57,514 bases of DNA from Methylobacterium sp. DB0501 (GTDB taxonomy: Bacteria; Pseudomonadota; Alphaproteobacteria; Rhizobiales; Beijerinckiaceae), in NCBI RefSeq assembly GCF_011043735.1, contig NZ_JAAKGV010000031.1, forward strand, positions 1-57,514, given 5' to 3'. The position numbers and the translations under genes are program-made. The notes beneath the pieces were generated by a model. It saw only the letters and a list, made by a program, of their open reading frames with translations. It was not told the origin of the DNA and did not search any database. This document shows positions 25,041-36,101 of this stretch, piece after piece. How positions within the stretch are numbered: the stretch's first letter is position 1; each line of letters starts with the position of its first letter.

Positions 25041-26777
25041 TCAGAACAGCGTCTTCAATTCGCTCTTCAGGATCTTGCCGTTCGGGTTGCGCGGCAGAAT
25101 CTCGTCGTGGAGCAGGATGCGCACCGGCACCTTGAACGCGGCGAGGCGCCCGGCCACGAAGGCGCGCAGCTCCTCCTCGCTGGCTTCCGCGCCGCGGGCG
25201 ATCGCCACCACGGCGCCGGGCTCCTCGCCGAGCGTCGGATGCGGGATGCCGACCACGGCGGCGTCGACCACCGCCGGGTGCTCGTGGAGGACTGCTTCGA
25301 CCTCGGCGCAGTAGATGTTCTCGCCGCCGCGGATGAGCATGTCCTTGGCCCGGTCGACGATGGTGACGAAGCCCTCGGCGTCGATCCGCGCCAGGTCGCC
25401 GGTGCGCAGCCAGCCGTCGCGAAACACCTCGGCATCGGCGTCGGGCCGGTTCCAGTAGCCCGCCACCACGACCGGGCCCTTGACCCACAATTCCCCGACC
25501 TCGCCGGCCGGCAGGGCGTTGCCCTCGGGATCGACCGCCTTCGCCTCGCAGACCGGCAGCGGCGGGCCGCAGCTGTCGGGGCGGTGGACGTAATCCTCGG
25601 CCTGGTGGTGGGTGAAGGTGGCGGTGGTCTCGGTCATGCCCCAGCCGGTGGCCGCTTGCGCCTTCGGGAAGGCGGCGCGCAGGCGGCGCACCAGCTCGGC
25701 CGGGGCCGGGGCGCCGCCGTAGCTGATGGTCTCCAGCGACGACAGGTCGTGCGTGCCGGCCGCCATGCCGTCGAGGAGCTGGAACGCGATCGTCGGCACG
25801 CCGCCGGCGCTGGTGCAGCGCTCGCGCTCGATCAGATCCATGGCGCGGGCGAGGTCCCAGCGGCGCATCATCACCAGGCGCCCGCCGCGAAAGAGATTGG
25901 TCACCAGGGTCGCGAAGCAGCCGGTGACGTGGAACAGCGGGATCGAGAGCAGGGCCACCTTCTGGGGCGCGGACGGGTCCGGCGCCGGCACCGGTTCGCC
26001 CCGGCGCAGGAAGGCGCGGGCGGCCGAGAACGGGTGGGCCATCACGTTGCTGGCGCCGGCGCGCTGGGTGCCGATCGCGCCCTTCGAGCGGCCGGTCGTG
26101 CCGGAGGTGTAGAACAGGGTGGCGACGTCCTCCGGGCCGATCGCGACCTCCGGCAGGCTCCCCTCCGGCAGGCCGCCCCAGGACGCGACCGGGCCGACGA
26201 TGTCGGTCAGGCTCTCGGTGCCGGGGGCCGCCGGCGCGCGGGCGATCAGCACCCGCTCCAAGGCCGGGTAGCCGGCGCGGCGCTCGGCGATGCGGGCCCA
26301 GCGCTCCTCGTCGACGATGGCGACGGCGGCGCCGGAATCGGTGAAGCCGTGATCGAGCTCGGGGCCGGTCCACCAGGCGTTGAGCGGCGTCGCGATGGCG
26401 CCGGCCAGGATCGCGGCGAAGAACGCCACCGGCCATTCCGGCAGGTTGCGCATCGCGATCGCCACCCGGTCGCCCGGGCGGACGCCGCCCCGGATCAGGT
26501 TCTCGGCCAGCGCCAGGGCGGCGCGGCTGAACGCCTCGAAGCTCGCCCGCTCGTCCTCGTAGACCAGGAACGTCTTGCTCCCATGCGCCCGCCCGGCCAC
26601 GAAGATGTCGCGCAGGGTGAGCGGCGCGCCGGCCCAGATCCGGGTCGGCACGCCGCGGATCGGGATTTCCGCGATGGCGAAGGGCGCCCCCGGCGCGGTC
26701 AGGCGCGCGGTCGCCTCGGCGAGGGAGAGGGCGGGCCAAGACGGCTCGGTCAACGGCTCGGTCAACGGCTCGGTCAT
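25041..26777 (-). CDS. acyl-CoA synthetase (AMP-forming fatty/dicarboxylic acid ligase)
   Basis: A 578-residue ANL-superfamily ligase that activates a carboxylic acid to its CoA thioester via an acyl-AMP. Motifs are the P-loop-like YTSGTTGRSKGA, the GWGMTET adenine-binding motif, the YWNRPDADAEVFRDGWLRTGDLA hinge region, and the C-terminal catalytic Lys in NPNGKILKSEL. The gene begins with three 12-base repeats giving MTEP-LTEP-LTEP. With the SDR upstream on the same strand and thiolase, hydratase and dehydrogenases on the other, it fits PimA of dicarboxylic acid degradation. The substrate is inferred from context; medium-chain fatty acids are an alternative. Confidence 0.85.
   Translation of the reverse strand: MTEPLTEPLTEPSWPALSLAEATARLTAPGAPFAIAEIPIRGVPTRIWAGAPLTLRDIFVAGRAHGSKTFLVYEDERASFEAFSRAALALAENLIRGGVRPGDRVAIAMRNLPEWPVAFFAAILAGAIATPLNAWWTGPELDHGFTDSGAAVAIVDEERWARIAERRAGYPALERVLIARAPAAPGTESLTDIVGPVASWGGLPEGSLPEVAIGPEDVATLFYTSGTTGRSKGAIGTQRAGASNVMAHPFSAARAFLRRGEPVPAPDPSAPQKVALLSIPLFHVTGCFATLVTNLFRGGRLVMMRRWDLARAMDLIERERCTSAGGVPTIAFQLLDGMAAGTHDLSSLETISYGGAPAPAELVRRLRAAFPKAQAATGWGMTETTATFTHHQAEDYVHRPDSCGPPLPVCEAKAVDPEGNALPAGEVGELWVKGPVVVAGYWNRPDADAEVFRDGWLRTGDLARIDAEGFVTIVDRAKDMLIRGGENIYCAEVEAVLHEHPAVVDAAVVGIPHPTLGEEPGAVVAIARGAEASEEELRAFVAGRLAAFKVPVRILLHDEILPRNPNGKILKSELKTLF
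26742..26777 (-). repeat. three 12-bp tandem repeats covering the ligase start codon
   Basis: Units 26742-26753, 26754-26765 and 26766-26777 (plus-strand CGGCTCGGTCAA, the last ending in T) encode LTEP, LTEP and MTEP. Copy changes would keep the frame and only alter the N-terminal tail. Confidence 0.85.
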
Positions 26778-26895
26778 CGGCAGACTCGTGACTGGCGGCT
26801 CGCGGAGAGCCTGGTTCTCTCGAGAGAGGATGGTTTATCCCGCCCGCGACATCATCCCGAGGTGCTGGCGACGAGGGGGCGGGCCGTGCATCCGG

Positions 26896-27669
26896 TCAGG
26901 TGATGGTCTGGCCGCCGTCGATCACGATGCTCTGGCCGGTCATGAAGGCGCCGGCCGGGCTCGCCAGGAACACCGCCGCGCCGGCGATCTCGTCGGGCTG
27001 CCCGATCCGGGCGAGCGGCGTGCGGGCCGTGTAGGCGGCGCGGGACTTCTGATCCTCCCACAGGGCGCGGGCGAAGTCGGTCTGGATCAGGCCCGGGGCG
27101 ATGCAGTTGACCCGGACGTTGTGGGGGCCGAGCTCGACCGCGAGGTTGCGGGCGAGCTGGAAGTCCGCCGCCTTCGACACGTTGTAGGCGCCGATCACGC
27201 CCGAGCCCTTCAGGCCCCCGACCGACGAGACCAGGATGATCGACCCGTCCTTGCGGGCGATCATGCCCGGCGCGCAGAACCCGATCAGCCAATGGCTGGC
27301 GATCACGTTGTTGTCGAGGATCTTGCGGAACTGGTCGTCCGAGATGCCGCTCATCGGCCCGTAATAGGGGTTCGAGGCGGCGTTGCAGACCACGGTGTCG
27401 ATGCGGCCGAAACGGTCCCCGGTGCCCTTCGCCAGGCGCTCCAGGTCGCTCTTCGACGAGATGCTGGCCGGGATCACCACGGCCCGCTCCTCGCCGTGGC
27501 GGGCGTTGATCGCCTCGGCGACGGGCGCGCAGGCCTCCGCCTTGCGCGAGGAGATGACGACCTTCGCCCCGTGCTCGGCCAGGCGCTCGGCGATGGCGCG
27601 GCCGATGCCGCGCGACGAGCCGGTGACGATCGCGACGCGGCCGGTGAGGTCGAAGAGCGGCGTCTGCAT
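26896..27669 (-). CDS. short-chain dehydrogenase/reductase of the beta-oxidation cluster
   Basis: With the start at 27669 the protein has 257 residues. GGGAGGA lies about nine bases upstream, which rejects the longer upstream frame. The cofactor motif TGSSRGIG is at 16-23 and the catalytic YNVSK at 162-166. The usual NNAG is changed to CNAAS (about 95-99), as in some peroxisomal-type carbonyl reductases. SRK after the second strand favours NADP(H). It lies 118 bases upstream of the acyl-CoA ligase on the same strand, and divergent from the thiolase, so it probably works on a hydroxy- or ketoacyl intermediate; the exact reaction is unknown. Confidence 0.85.
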   Translation of the reverse strand: MQTPLFDLTGRVAIVTGSSRGIGRAIAERLAEHGAKVVISSRKAEACAPVAEAINARHGEERAVVIPASISSKSDLERLAKGTGDRFGRIDTVVCNAASNPYYGPMSGISDDQFRKILDNNVIASHWLIGFCAPGMIARKDGSIILVSSVGGLKGSGVIGAYNVSKAADFQLARNLAVELGPHNVRVNCIAPGLIQTDFARALWEDQKSRAAYTARTPLARIGQPDEIAGAAVFLASPAGAFMTGQSIVIDGGQTIT

Positions 27670-27711
27670 GCGGCATCCTCCCTGTCGGCGCTGCCAAAAC
27701 AGGCCTTGCTT

Positions 27712-27740
27712 TTGACGCGACCTTAGCCCTGTATGACAAT
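27712..27740 (+). promoter_or_regulatory. candidate sigma-70-type promoter for the thiolase operon
   Basis: TTGACG (27712-27717), a 17-base spacer, and GACAAT (27735-27740) approximate a housekeeping promoter on the plus strand. Transcription would start near 27747, leaving a leader of about 165 bases before the thiolase. The match is moderate and unsupported by data. Confidence 0.4.
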
Positions 27741-27748
27741 TAAGCAAG

Positions 27749-27768
27749 CCGTGTTTTCGAAAACGCGG
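27749..27768. promoter_or_regulatory. palindromic operator candidate between divergent beta-oxidation operons
   Basis: A 20-base near-perfect palindrome centred on TTCGAA (core GTTTTCGAAAAC perfect, one mismatch pair outside). It sits just after the predicted transcription start, in the 243-base gap between the SDR and thiolase genes, where a repressor could control both directions. No regulator gene is adjacent. Confidence 0.45.
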
Positions 27769-27912
27769 CCGTGGGGAGGACGGAACGAGGGCCGCGCCGC
27801 TGGCCCGAGCCCGAGTTTGGAGCCCTTGCGACTCCATACCCAATCCCCGATAATGAGGCAGAACCCCGCCCCGCCGTCAGAGCGGCGGACGGGGCGGTCG
27901 GAGGAAACCGTG

Positions 27913-29115
27913 ATGCGGGAAGCCGTCATCGTCGCCACTGCGCGCACCCCCATCGGCAAGGCCTACCGGGGCGCCTTCAACGACACGCAAGCCCAGGCGC
28001 TCGGCGGGCACGCCATCGCCCATGCCGTGCAGCGCGCCGGCATCGACCCGGCCGAGATCGGCGACGTGGTGATGGGCGCCGCCCTCCAGCAGGGCTCGAC
28101 CGGCAGCAACATCGCCCGTCAGGCGGCGCTCCGCGCCGGTCTCCCGGAGACGGTCGCCGGCATGAGCCTCGACCGGCAATGCGCCTCGGGCCTGATGGCC
28201 ATCGCCACGGCGGCGAAGGAGATCGTCACCGACGGGCTCGACGTCGCGGTGGGGGGCGGCCTCGAGTCGATCTCGCTCGTCCAGAACGACAAGATCAATC
28301 GCTTCCGGGGCCAGGATCCGTGGCTCGTCGAGCATGTGCCGGCGATCTACATGACGATGATCGAGACCGCCGAGAACGTGGCGGAACGCTACAAGATCAG
28401 CCGCGAGGCCCAGGACGCCTACGCCCTGCGGTCGCAGCAGAGGACCGCGAAGGCGCAGGCCGACAACCTGTTCGCCGACGAGATCGTGCCGATGGCCGCC
28501 CGCATGGCCGTCGTCGACAAGGCGACCGGCGCCGTCTCGCACAAGGACATCACCCTCGCGCAGGACGAGGGCAACCGGCCCCAGACCAGGCTCGAGGACC
28601 TGCAGGGCCTCAAGCCCGTGTTCAAGGACGGCCAGCGCGTCAAGGACGGGCGGTTCGTCACCGCCGGCAATGCCAGCCAGCTCTCGGACGGGGCGGCGGC
28701 CGTGGTGCTGATGGAGGCGCGGGAGGCGGAGCGCCGGGGCCTGAAGCCGCTGGGCGCCTATCGCGGCATGGCGGTGGCCGGCTGCAACCCGGACGAGATG
28801 GGGATCGGCCCGGTCTTCGCGGTGCCCAAGCTCCTCAAGCAGCACGGGCTCACGGTCGAGGACATCGACCTGTGGGAGCTGAACGAGGCCTTCGCCAGCC
28901 AGGTTCTCTATTGCCGCGACCGGCTCGGCATCCCGGACGAGCGCCTGAACGTCAATGGCGGCGCGATCTCGATCGGCCACCCCTACGGCATGTCGGGCGC
29001 GCGCATGACCGGCCACATCCTGCTGGAAGGCCGGCGCCGCGGCGCCAGGTACGGCGTGGTGACGATGTGCGTCGGCGGCGGCATGGGGGCCGCGGGCCTG
29101 TTCGAGATCTACTGA
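27913..29115 (+). CDS. acetyl-CoA acetyltransferase (thiolase), PimB-like
   Basis: A 400-residue thiolase that cleaves a 3-ketoacyl-CoA with CoA to give acetyl-CoA, the last step of beta-oxidation. The nucleophile is C90 (LDRQCASG), the catalytic His is H356 (GHPYGMSGAR), and the second Cys is C386 (MCVGGGMG). NEAFA is present. GGAGGA lies eight bases before ATG 27913; a longer upstream frame has no conserved residues. It leads the plus-strand half of the cluster, 77 bases before the hydratase/dehydrogenase gene. Known pim operons have the same neighbours, which is why I favour a dicarboxylic or related acid pathway over polyhydroxybutyrate synthesis. Confidence 0.9.
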   Translation: MREAVIVATARTPIGKAYRGAFNDTQAQALGGHAIAHAVQRAGIDPAEIGDVVMGAALQQGSTGSNIARQAALRAGLPETVAGMSLDRQCASGLMAIATAAKEIVTDGLDVAVGGGLESISLVQNDKINRFRGQDPWLVEHVPAIYMTMIETAENVAERYKISREAQDAYALRSQQRTAKAQADNLFADEIVPMAARMAVVDKATGAVSHKDITLAQDEGNRPQTRLEDLQGLKPVFKDGQRVKDGRFVTAGNASQLSDGAAAVVLMEAREAERRGLKPLGAYRGMAVAGCNPDEMGIGPVFAVPKLLKQHGLTVEDIDLWELNEAFASQVLYCRDRLGIPDERLNVNGGAISIGHPYGMSGARMTGHILLEGRRRGARYGVVTMCVGGGMGAAGLFEIY

Positions 29116-29192
29116 ACCTGCCACCATCCCGGCTCGTGACGGCGCCCGGCAAGAGGCGCCCGGAGGACGCCGGCAGAGGGATTGTTTGGGAT

Positions 29193-31298
<2,106 letters not shown>

Positions 31299-31313
31299 GG
31301 CGCGACGCAGGTG

Positions 31314-31341
31314 AACCCTCCCCCGCAGAGGGGGGAGGGTT
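31314..31341 (+). terminator. hairpin between hydratase/dehydrogenase and first acyl-CoA dehydrogenase
   Basis: Perfect 11-bp arms (31314-31324, 31331-31341) around a 6-base loop. It starts 15 bases after the stop and lacks a T-tract. It may protect or partly terminate the upstream message rather than end the operon. Confidence 0.5.
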
Positions 31342-31389
31342 GGGCGTTCAGCCAATATCGAGAACAATTCACCTCCCGAGGAGGCACCC

Positions 31390-32598
<1,209 letters not shown>

Positions 32599-32601
32599 CT
32601 G

Positions 32602-32638
32602 CCCGCCCTCGACCTCACAGGACGAGGTCGAGGGCGGG
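32602..32638 (+). terminator. 15-bp perfect hairpin between the paired dehydrogenase genes
   Basis: Arms 32602-32616 and 32624-32638 are perfectly complementary with a 7-base loop, and begin three bases after the stop codon. Because the next gene is a likely partner subunit, this may set mRNA stability or subunit ratio instead of full termination. Confidence 0.5.
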
Positions 32639-32686
32639 ACGAACGAACTAAGCCGCTTCTCGGCACCGGCGAACGGATACGACCCG

Positions 32687-33835
32687 ATGGATTTCGATCT
32701 GAGCGAGGAGCAGCGCCTCCTCAAGGACAGCGTGGAGCGGCTCCTCGCCGACCGCTACGATTTCGAGGCACGCAGGCGCCACGGCCGCGAGCCCGAGGGC
32801 TTCTCCAAGGCGATGTGGGCGGCTTACGCCGAGCAGGGCCTGCTCGCGGTGCCGTTCTCCGAGGAGGATGGCGGCATCGGCGGCGGGCCGGTCGAGACCA
32901 TGATCGTCATGGAGGCGTTCGGCGGCGCGCTGGCGCTCGAGCCCTACCTCGCCACGGTGGTGCTTGCCGGCGGCGTGCTGCGCCACGCCGCGAGCCCCGA
33001 GCAGCGCGCCGAATGGCTCCCCGGCCTCATCGCCGGCGAGACCCGCTACGCCTTCGCCCATTCCGAGCGCCAGGCCCGCTACGATCTCAACGACGTCGGC
33101 GTCACCGCGCGCCGCGACGGCGACGGCTGGGTGCTGGAGGGGGAGAAGTCGCTGGTCCTGCACGGCGACAGCGCCGACCGGCTGATCGTCTCGGCCCGCA
33201 CCGGCGGGTCGCGCCGCGACCGCGACGGCATCGGCCTGTTCCTGGTCGAGGCCAATGCCGAGGGCGTCTCGCGCCGCGGCTACCCGACCCAGGACGGGAT
33301 GCGGGCCGCGGAAGTCTCGCTGTCCTCGGTCCGGGTCGGGGCCGATGCGGTGATCGGCGATCCCACTGGCGCGCTCCCGGTGATCGAGCGGGTCACCGAC
33401 GAGGCGATCGCCGCGCTCTGCGCCGAGGCGGTCGGCGCCATGGACCGGATGCACACGCTGACGGTCGAGTACCTCAAGACCCGCAAGCAGTTCGGGGTGA
33501 CGATCGGGTCGTTCCAGGTGCTCCAGCACCGGGCCGCCGAGATGTTCATCGCCCTGGAGCAGGCCCGCTCGATGGCCTTCCTCGCCACCATGATGGCGGG
33601 CGAGGACGACCCGCAAGAGCGCGCCCGCGCCATCGCCGGGGCCAAGGTGCAGATCGGCCGCTCCGGCCGCATCGTCGGCCAGGGCGCGGTGCAGCTCCAT
33701 GGCGGCGTCGGCGTCACCATGGAGTACAGCGTCGGCCACTACTTCAAGCGGGTCACGATGATCGACCAGCTGTTCGGCGATGCCGACCACCATCTCGGTC
33801 GGGTCGCCCGGATGGGCGGGCTGATCGCCGCTTGA
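32687..33835 (+). CDS. acyl-CoA dehydrogenase, PimD-like small subunit
   Basis: A 382-residue acyl-CoA dehydrogenase homologue. It opens MDFDLSEEQRLLKDSVERLLADRYDFEARR and has FAHSERQARYDLNDVGV in place of the usual TEP-GSD segment, RKQFGVTIGSFQVLQHR, and QLHGGVGVTMEY. The C-terminus (VTMIDQLFGDADHHL) lacks the Y-E-G-T motif and its catalytic Glu. This set of features is what annotators call the pimeloyl-CoA dehydrogenase small subunit. It most likely works with the preceding gene as a heteromer. It is the last gene of the beta-oxidation cluster on this strand; transketolase follows after 127 bases. Confidence 0.88.
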   Translation: MDFDLSEEQRLLKDSVERLLADRYDFEARRRHGREPEGFSKAMWAAYAEQGLLAVPFSEEDGGIGGGPVETMIVMEAFGGALALEPYLATVVLAGGVLRHAASPEQRAEWLPGLIAGETRYAFAHSERQARYDLNDVGVTARRDGDGWVLEGEKSLVLHGDSADRLIVSARTGGSRRDRDGIGLFLVEANAEGVSRRGYPTQDGMRAAEVSLSSVRVGADAVIGDPTGALPVIERVTDEAIAALCAEAVGAMDRMHTLTVEYLKTRKQFGVTIGSFQVLQHRAAEMFIALEQARSMAFLATMMAGEDDPQERARAIAGAKVQIGRSGRIVGQGAVQLHGGVGVTMEYSVGHYFKRVTMIDQLFGDADHHLGRVARMGGLIAA

Positions 33836-33907
33836 GGCACGACCGGGCGGGAGATGAATCCCGCTCATCTCGGCGCGGATAAAACTCGTTTGAGTTCCGC
33901 CCCGGGC

Positions 33908-33946
33908 GATTGTTGGGTGATCGCGCCTCAAGAGCACCCGACAATC
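33908..33946 (+). promoter_or_regulatory. inverted repeat in the region before transketolase
   Basis: Arms 33908-33919 and 33935-33946 match at 11 of 12 positions (GATTGTTGGGTG against CACCCGACAATC) with a 15-base loop. It ends a few bases before the GGGAGG ribosome-binding site of the next gene. It could be an operator or an mRNA hairpin affecting translation. Confidence 0.4.
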
Positions 33947-33962
33947 CCCGGGAGGAACCCCG

Positions 33963-35939
33963 ATGACCGGCACCGAGCCGCGCGCGCTCGCGGATGCGAT
34001 CCGCTTCCTGTCCATCGACGCCATCGAGCGGGTGGGCGAGGGACATCCGGGCACGCCGCTCGGCGCCGCCGACACGGTGACGGCGCTCTTCACCCGCCAC
34101 CTGAAGTTCCTAGCCCGCGAGCCGCTGTGGTTCGACCGCGACCGCTTCGTCGCGTCGAACGGCCACGGCTCGATGCTGCTCTATGCGCTGCTGCATCTCT
34201 CGGGCTACGAGGCGATCGGGCTCGACGACATCAAGCGCTTCCGCGAGCTCGGCTCGCCCTGCGAGGGCCATCCGGAATACGCACCGGCCCACGGCATCGA
34301 GACCACCACCGGGCCGCTCGGCCAGGGCATCGCCAACGCCGCCGGCATGGCGCTGGCGGAAGCCTACCTGAACCGCTGGCTCGGGCCGGACATCATCGAC
34401 CACCGCACTTACGCCCTCGTCGGCGACGGCTGCCTGCAGGAGGGGGTCGGCCAGGAGGTGATCTCGCTCGCCGGCCACCTGGGCCTCGGCAAGCTCACCT
34501 TCCTCTGGGACGACAACCGGATGACCGATGACGGTGCGATCGACCTCGCGCTGAGCGACGACATGGCGGCGCGATTCCGCTTGAGCCATTGGCACGTCCA
34601 GGAGGTCGACGGTCACGATAGCGAGGCGGTCTCGGCGGCACTCCTCCTCGCCAAGGCCGATCCGCGCCCCTCGATGATCCGCTGCACCACGGTGATCGGC
34701 CGCGGCCTGCCCGGCGTCGAGGGCACCCGGGCAGCCCACTCCGCCCGCATCCCGGCATCCTTGAGCGAGGCCGCCCGCAAGGCCCTGAACTGGCCGCACC
34801 CCGCCTTCGAGATCCCGAACGAGATCCGCGCCGCCTGGCGCGCGGCGGGTGAGCGCAACGCTCCGGCCTTCGAGGCCTGGACCCGCCGCGTCGCCACGCT
34901 GCCGCCGGAGCGCCGCCGCCTCCTCGACCGCCTGCGTGAGGGCAAGCTGCCGCAGGGCTGGGAGGCGCCGCTGCGTGCGTTCCGATACGAGGCCGCCCGG
35001 TCGGGCAAGGCGCAATCCGGCATTGCGCTCTCGGGCGAACTGGTCGACCGCCTCGCCGAGGCGATCCCCGAACTCCTCTCCGGCGCGCCGGACCTGGAGG
35101 GCGCGACCCAGCACAAGCGCGGCCTGAGAGCCTTCACCGCCGAGGATCAGGGCGGGCGCTACGTCCATTACGGCATCCGCGAGCACGCGATGGGGGCGAT
35201 GATGAACGGCATGGCCGCCCATGGCGGCGTGGTGCCGGTCGGCGTGACCTACCTGGTCTTCTCCGACTACCTGCGCCCGGTCTTGCGCCTCGCCGCCATG
35301 ATGGGCCTGCCGGTGCCGTTCGTGTTCAGCCACGATTCGATCGGCATCGGCCGCAACGGGCCGACCCACCAGCCGGTCGAAATCCTGGTGTCCCTGCGCG
35401 CCATCCCCAACATGCTGGTCCTGCGCCCGGCCGACGCGGTCGAGGCGGCGGAATGCTGGGAGATCGCGCTTCAGAACCGCACCGGCCCGTCCTCGCTGAT
35501 CTTCGCCCGGCAGGCGCTGCCGGCCCTGCGCCGCGACGGCGCGGGCGAGAATCTGTCCGCCCGCGGCGCCTACGTGCTCGAAGAGGCCTCGGGTCCTCGC
35601 CGGGTCACGCTGCTCGCCACCGGCTCCGAGGTGGCGCTCGCCGTCGAGGCGCGTCGCCGGCTCGAGGAGGAGGGCATCCCGACGGCGGTGGTCTCGATGC
35701 CGTCCTGGGAGCTGTTCGAGCGCCAGGAGGCCGCCTATCGCCGCGAGATCCTGGGGCCCGGCACCGTCCGGGTCGGGATCGAGGCAGCGGTGCGTCTCGG
35801 CTGGGACCGCTACCTCGGCGAGGCGGGCGGCTTCGTTGGTATGAGCGGCTTCGGCGCCTCGGGAGCGGAGGCCGACCTCGCACGCCATTTCGGCTTCACG
35901 CCGGAGCGGGTGGTGGATGAGGTGAGGGCGCGGCTCTAG
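33963..35939 (+). CDS. tkt: transketolase
   Basis: A 658-residue, full-length transketolase, which moves two-carbon ketol units between sugar phosphates using thiamine diphosphate. Seen are the N-terminal GHPGTPLGAAD, the HGIETTTGPLGQG loop, the cofactor motif starting at GDG 154-156 and running to the WDDN about 30 residues later, the catalytic-Glu segment YGIREHAMGAMMNG, and HDSIGIGRNGPTHQP. Length and order are normal. GGGAGG precedes the start. It is flanked by unrelated genes and is not in a Calvin-cycle cluster. Methylobacterium may carry more than one transketolase, and whether this copy is the housekeeping one cannot be told. Confidence 0.93.
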   Translation: MTGTEPRALADAIRFLSIDAIERVGEGHPGTPLGAADTVTALFTRHLKFLAREPLWFDRDRFVASNGHGSMLLYALLHLSGYEAIGLDDIKRFRELGSPCEGHPEYAPAHGIETTTGPLGQGIANAAGMALAEAYLNRWLGPDIIDHRTYALVGDGCLQEGVGQEVISLAGHLGLGKLTFLWDDNRMTDDGAIDLALSDDMAARFRLSHWHVQEVDGHDSEAVSAALLLAKADPRPSMIRCTTVIGRGLPGVEGTRAAHSARIPASLSEAARKALNWPHPAFEIPNEIRAAWRAAGERNAPAFEAWTRRVATLPPERRRLLDRLREGKLPQGWEAPLRAFRYEAARSGKAQSGIALSGELVDRLAEAIPELLSGAPDLEGATQHKRGLRAFTAEDQGGRYVHYGIREHAMGAMMNGMAAHGGVVPVGVTYLVFSDYLRPVLRLAAMMGLPVPFVFSHDSIGIGRNGPTHQPVEILVSLRAIPNMLVLRPADAVEAAECWEIALQNRTGPSSLIFARQALPALRRDGAGENLSARGAYVLEEASGPRRVTLLATGSEVALAVEARRRLEEEGIPTAVVSMPSWELFERQEAAYRREILGPGTVRVGIEAAVRLGWDRYLGEAGGFVGMSGFGASGAEADLARHFGFTPERVVDEVRARL

Positions 35940-35945
35940 AGCACC

Positions 35946-35968
35946 GCCCGATCGCGCTGCAATCGGGC
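35946..35968 (+). terminator. terminator hairpin after transketolase
   Basis: Arms 35946-35952 and 35962-35968 (GCCCGAT/ATCGGGC) pair perfectly; outer bases GAGC (35939-35942) and GCTC (35970-35973) extend the stem. A T-rich stretch (about 35980-35990) follows. It begins at the stop codon itself. Confidence 0.65.
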
Positions 35969-35993
35969 AGCTCTCCTGGTTTTTGATTTTGCT

Positions 35994-36036
35994 GCATTTT
36001 CTGCGACGAATCGGTATCCGCTACGTCGGAAAATGC
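35994..36036. repeat. palindromic element, probably a dispersed rhizobial intergenic repeat
   Basis: GCATTTTC (35994-36001) and GAAAATGC (36029-36036) form the outer stem; CGACG (36004-36008) and CGTCG (36024-36028) extend it, with a loop containing GGTATCC. I recognise this pattern from palindromic elements scattered through Methylobacterium and other Rhizobiales genomes. Only one copy is visible here, so the repeat status rests on memory. Confidence 0.55.
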
Positions 36037-36052
36037 TCGACCTCACCGCATC

Positions 36053-36094
36053 CCGCCCTCCCGGGGGCCGGAACCTTGGATTCCGGGAGGGCGG
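36053..36094 (-). terminator. terminator hairpin of the dehydratase operon
   Basis: Perfect 12-bp arms (36053-36064 and 36083-36094) with an 18-base loop, directly after (minus strand) the dehydratase stop codon at 36102. Confidence 0.6.
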
Positions 36095-36101
36095 AGAGTG
36101 T

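Noticed and set aside
26896..27669. FabG of fatty acid synthesis
   Set aside because: NNAG is replaced by CNAAS and the neighbours are catabolic; a general SDR call is safer.
27771..29192. Long N-terminal extension of the hydratase/dehydrogenase frame across the thiolase
   Set aside because: The thiolase frame has all catalytic residues; the extension is its out-of-frame reading. ATG 29193 gives normal family length.
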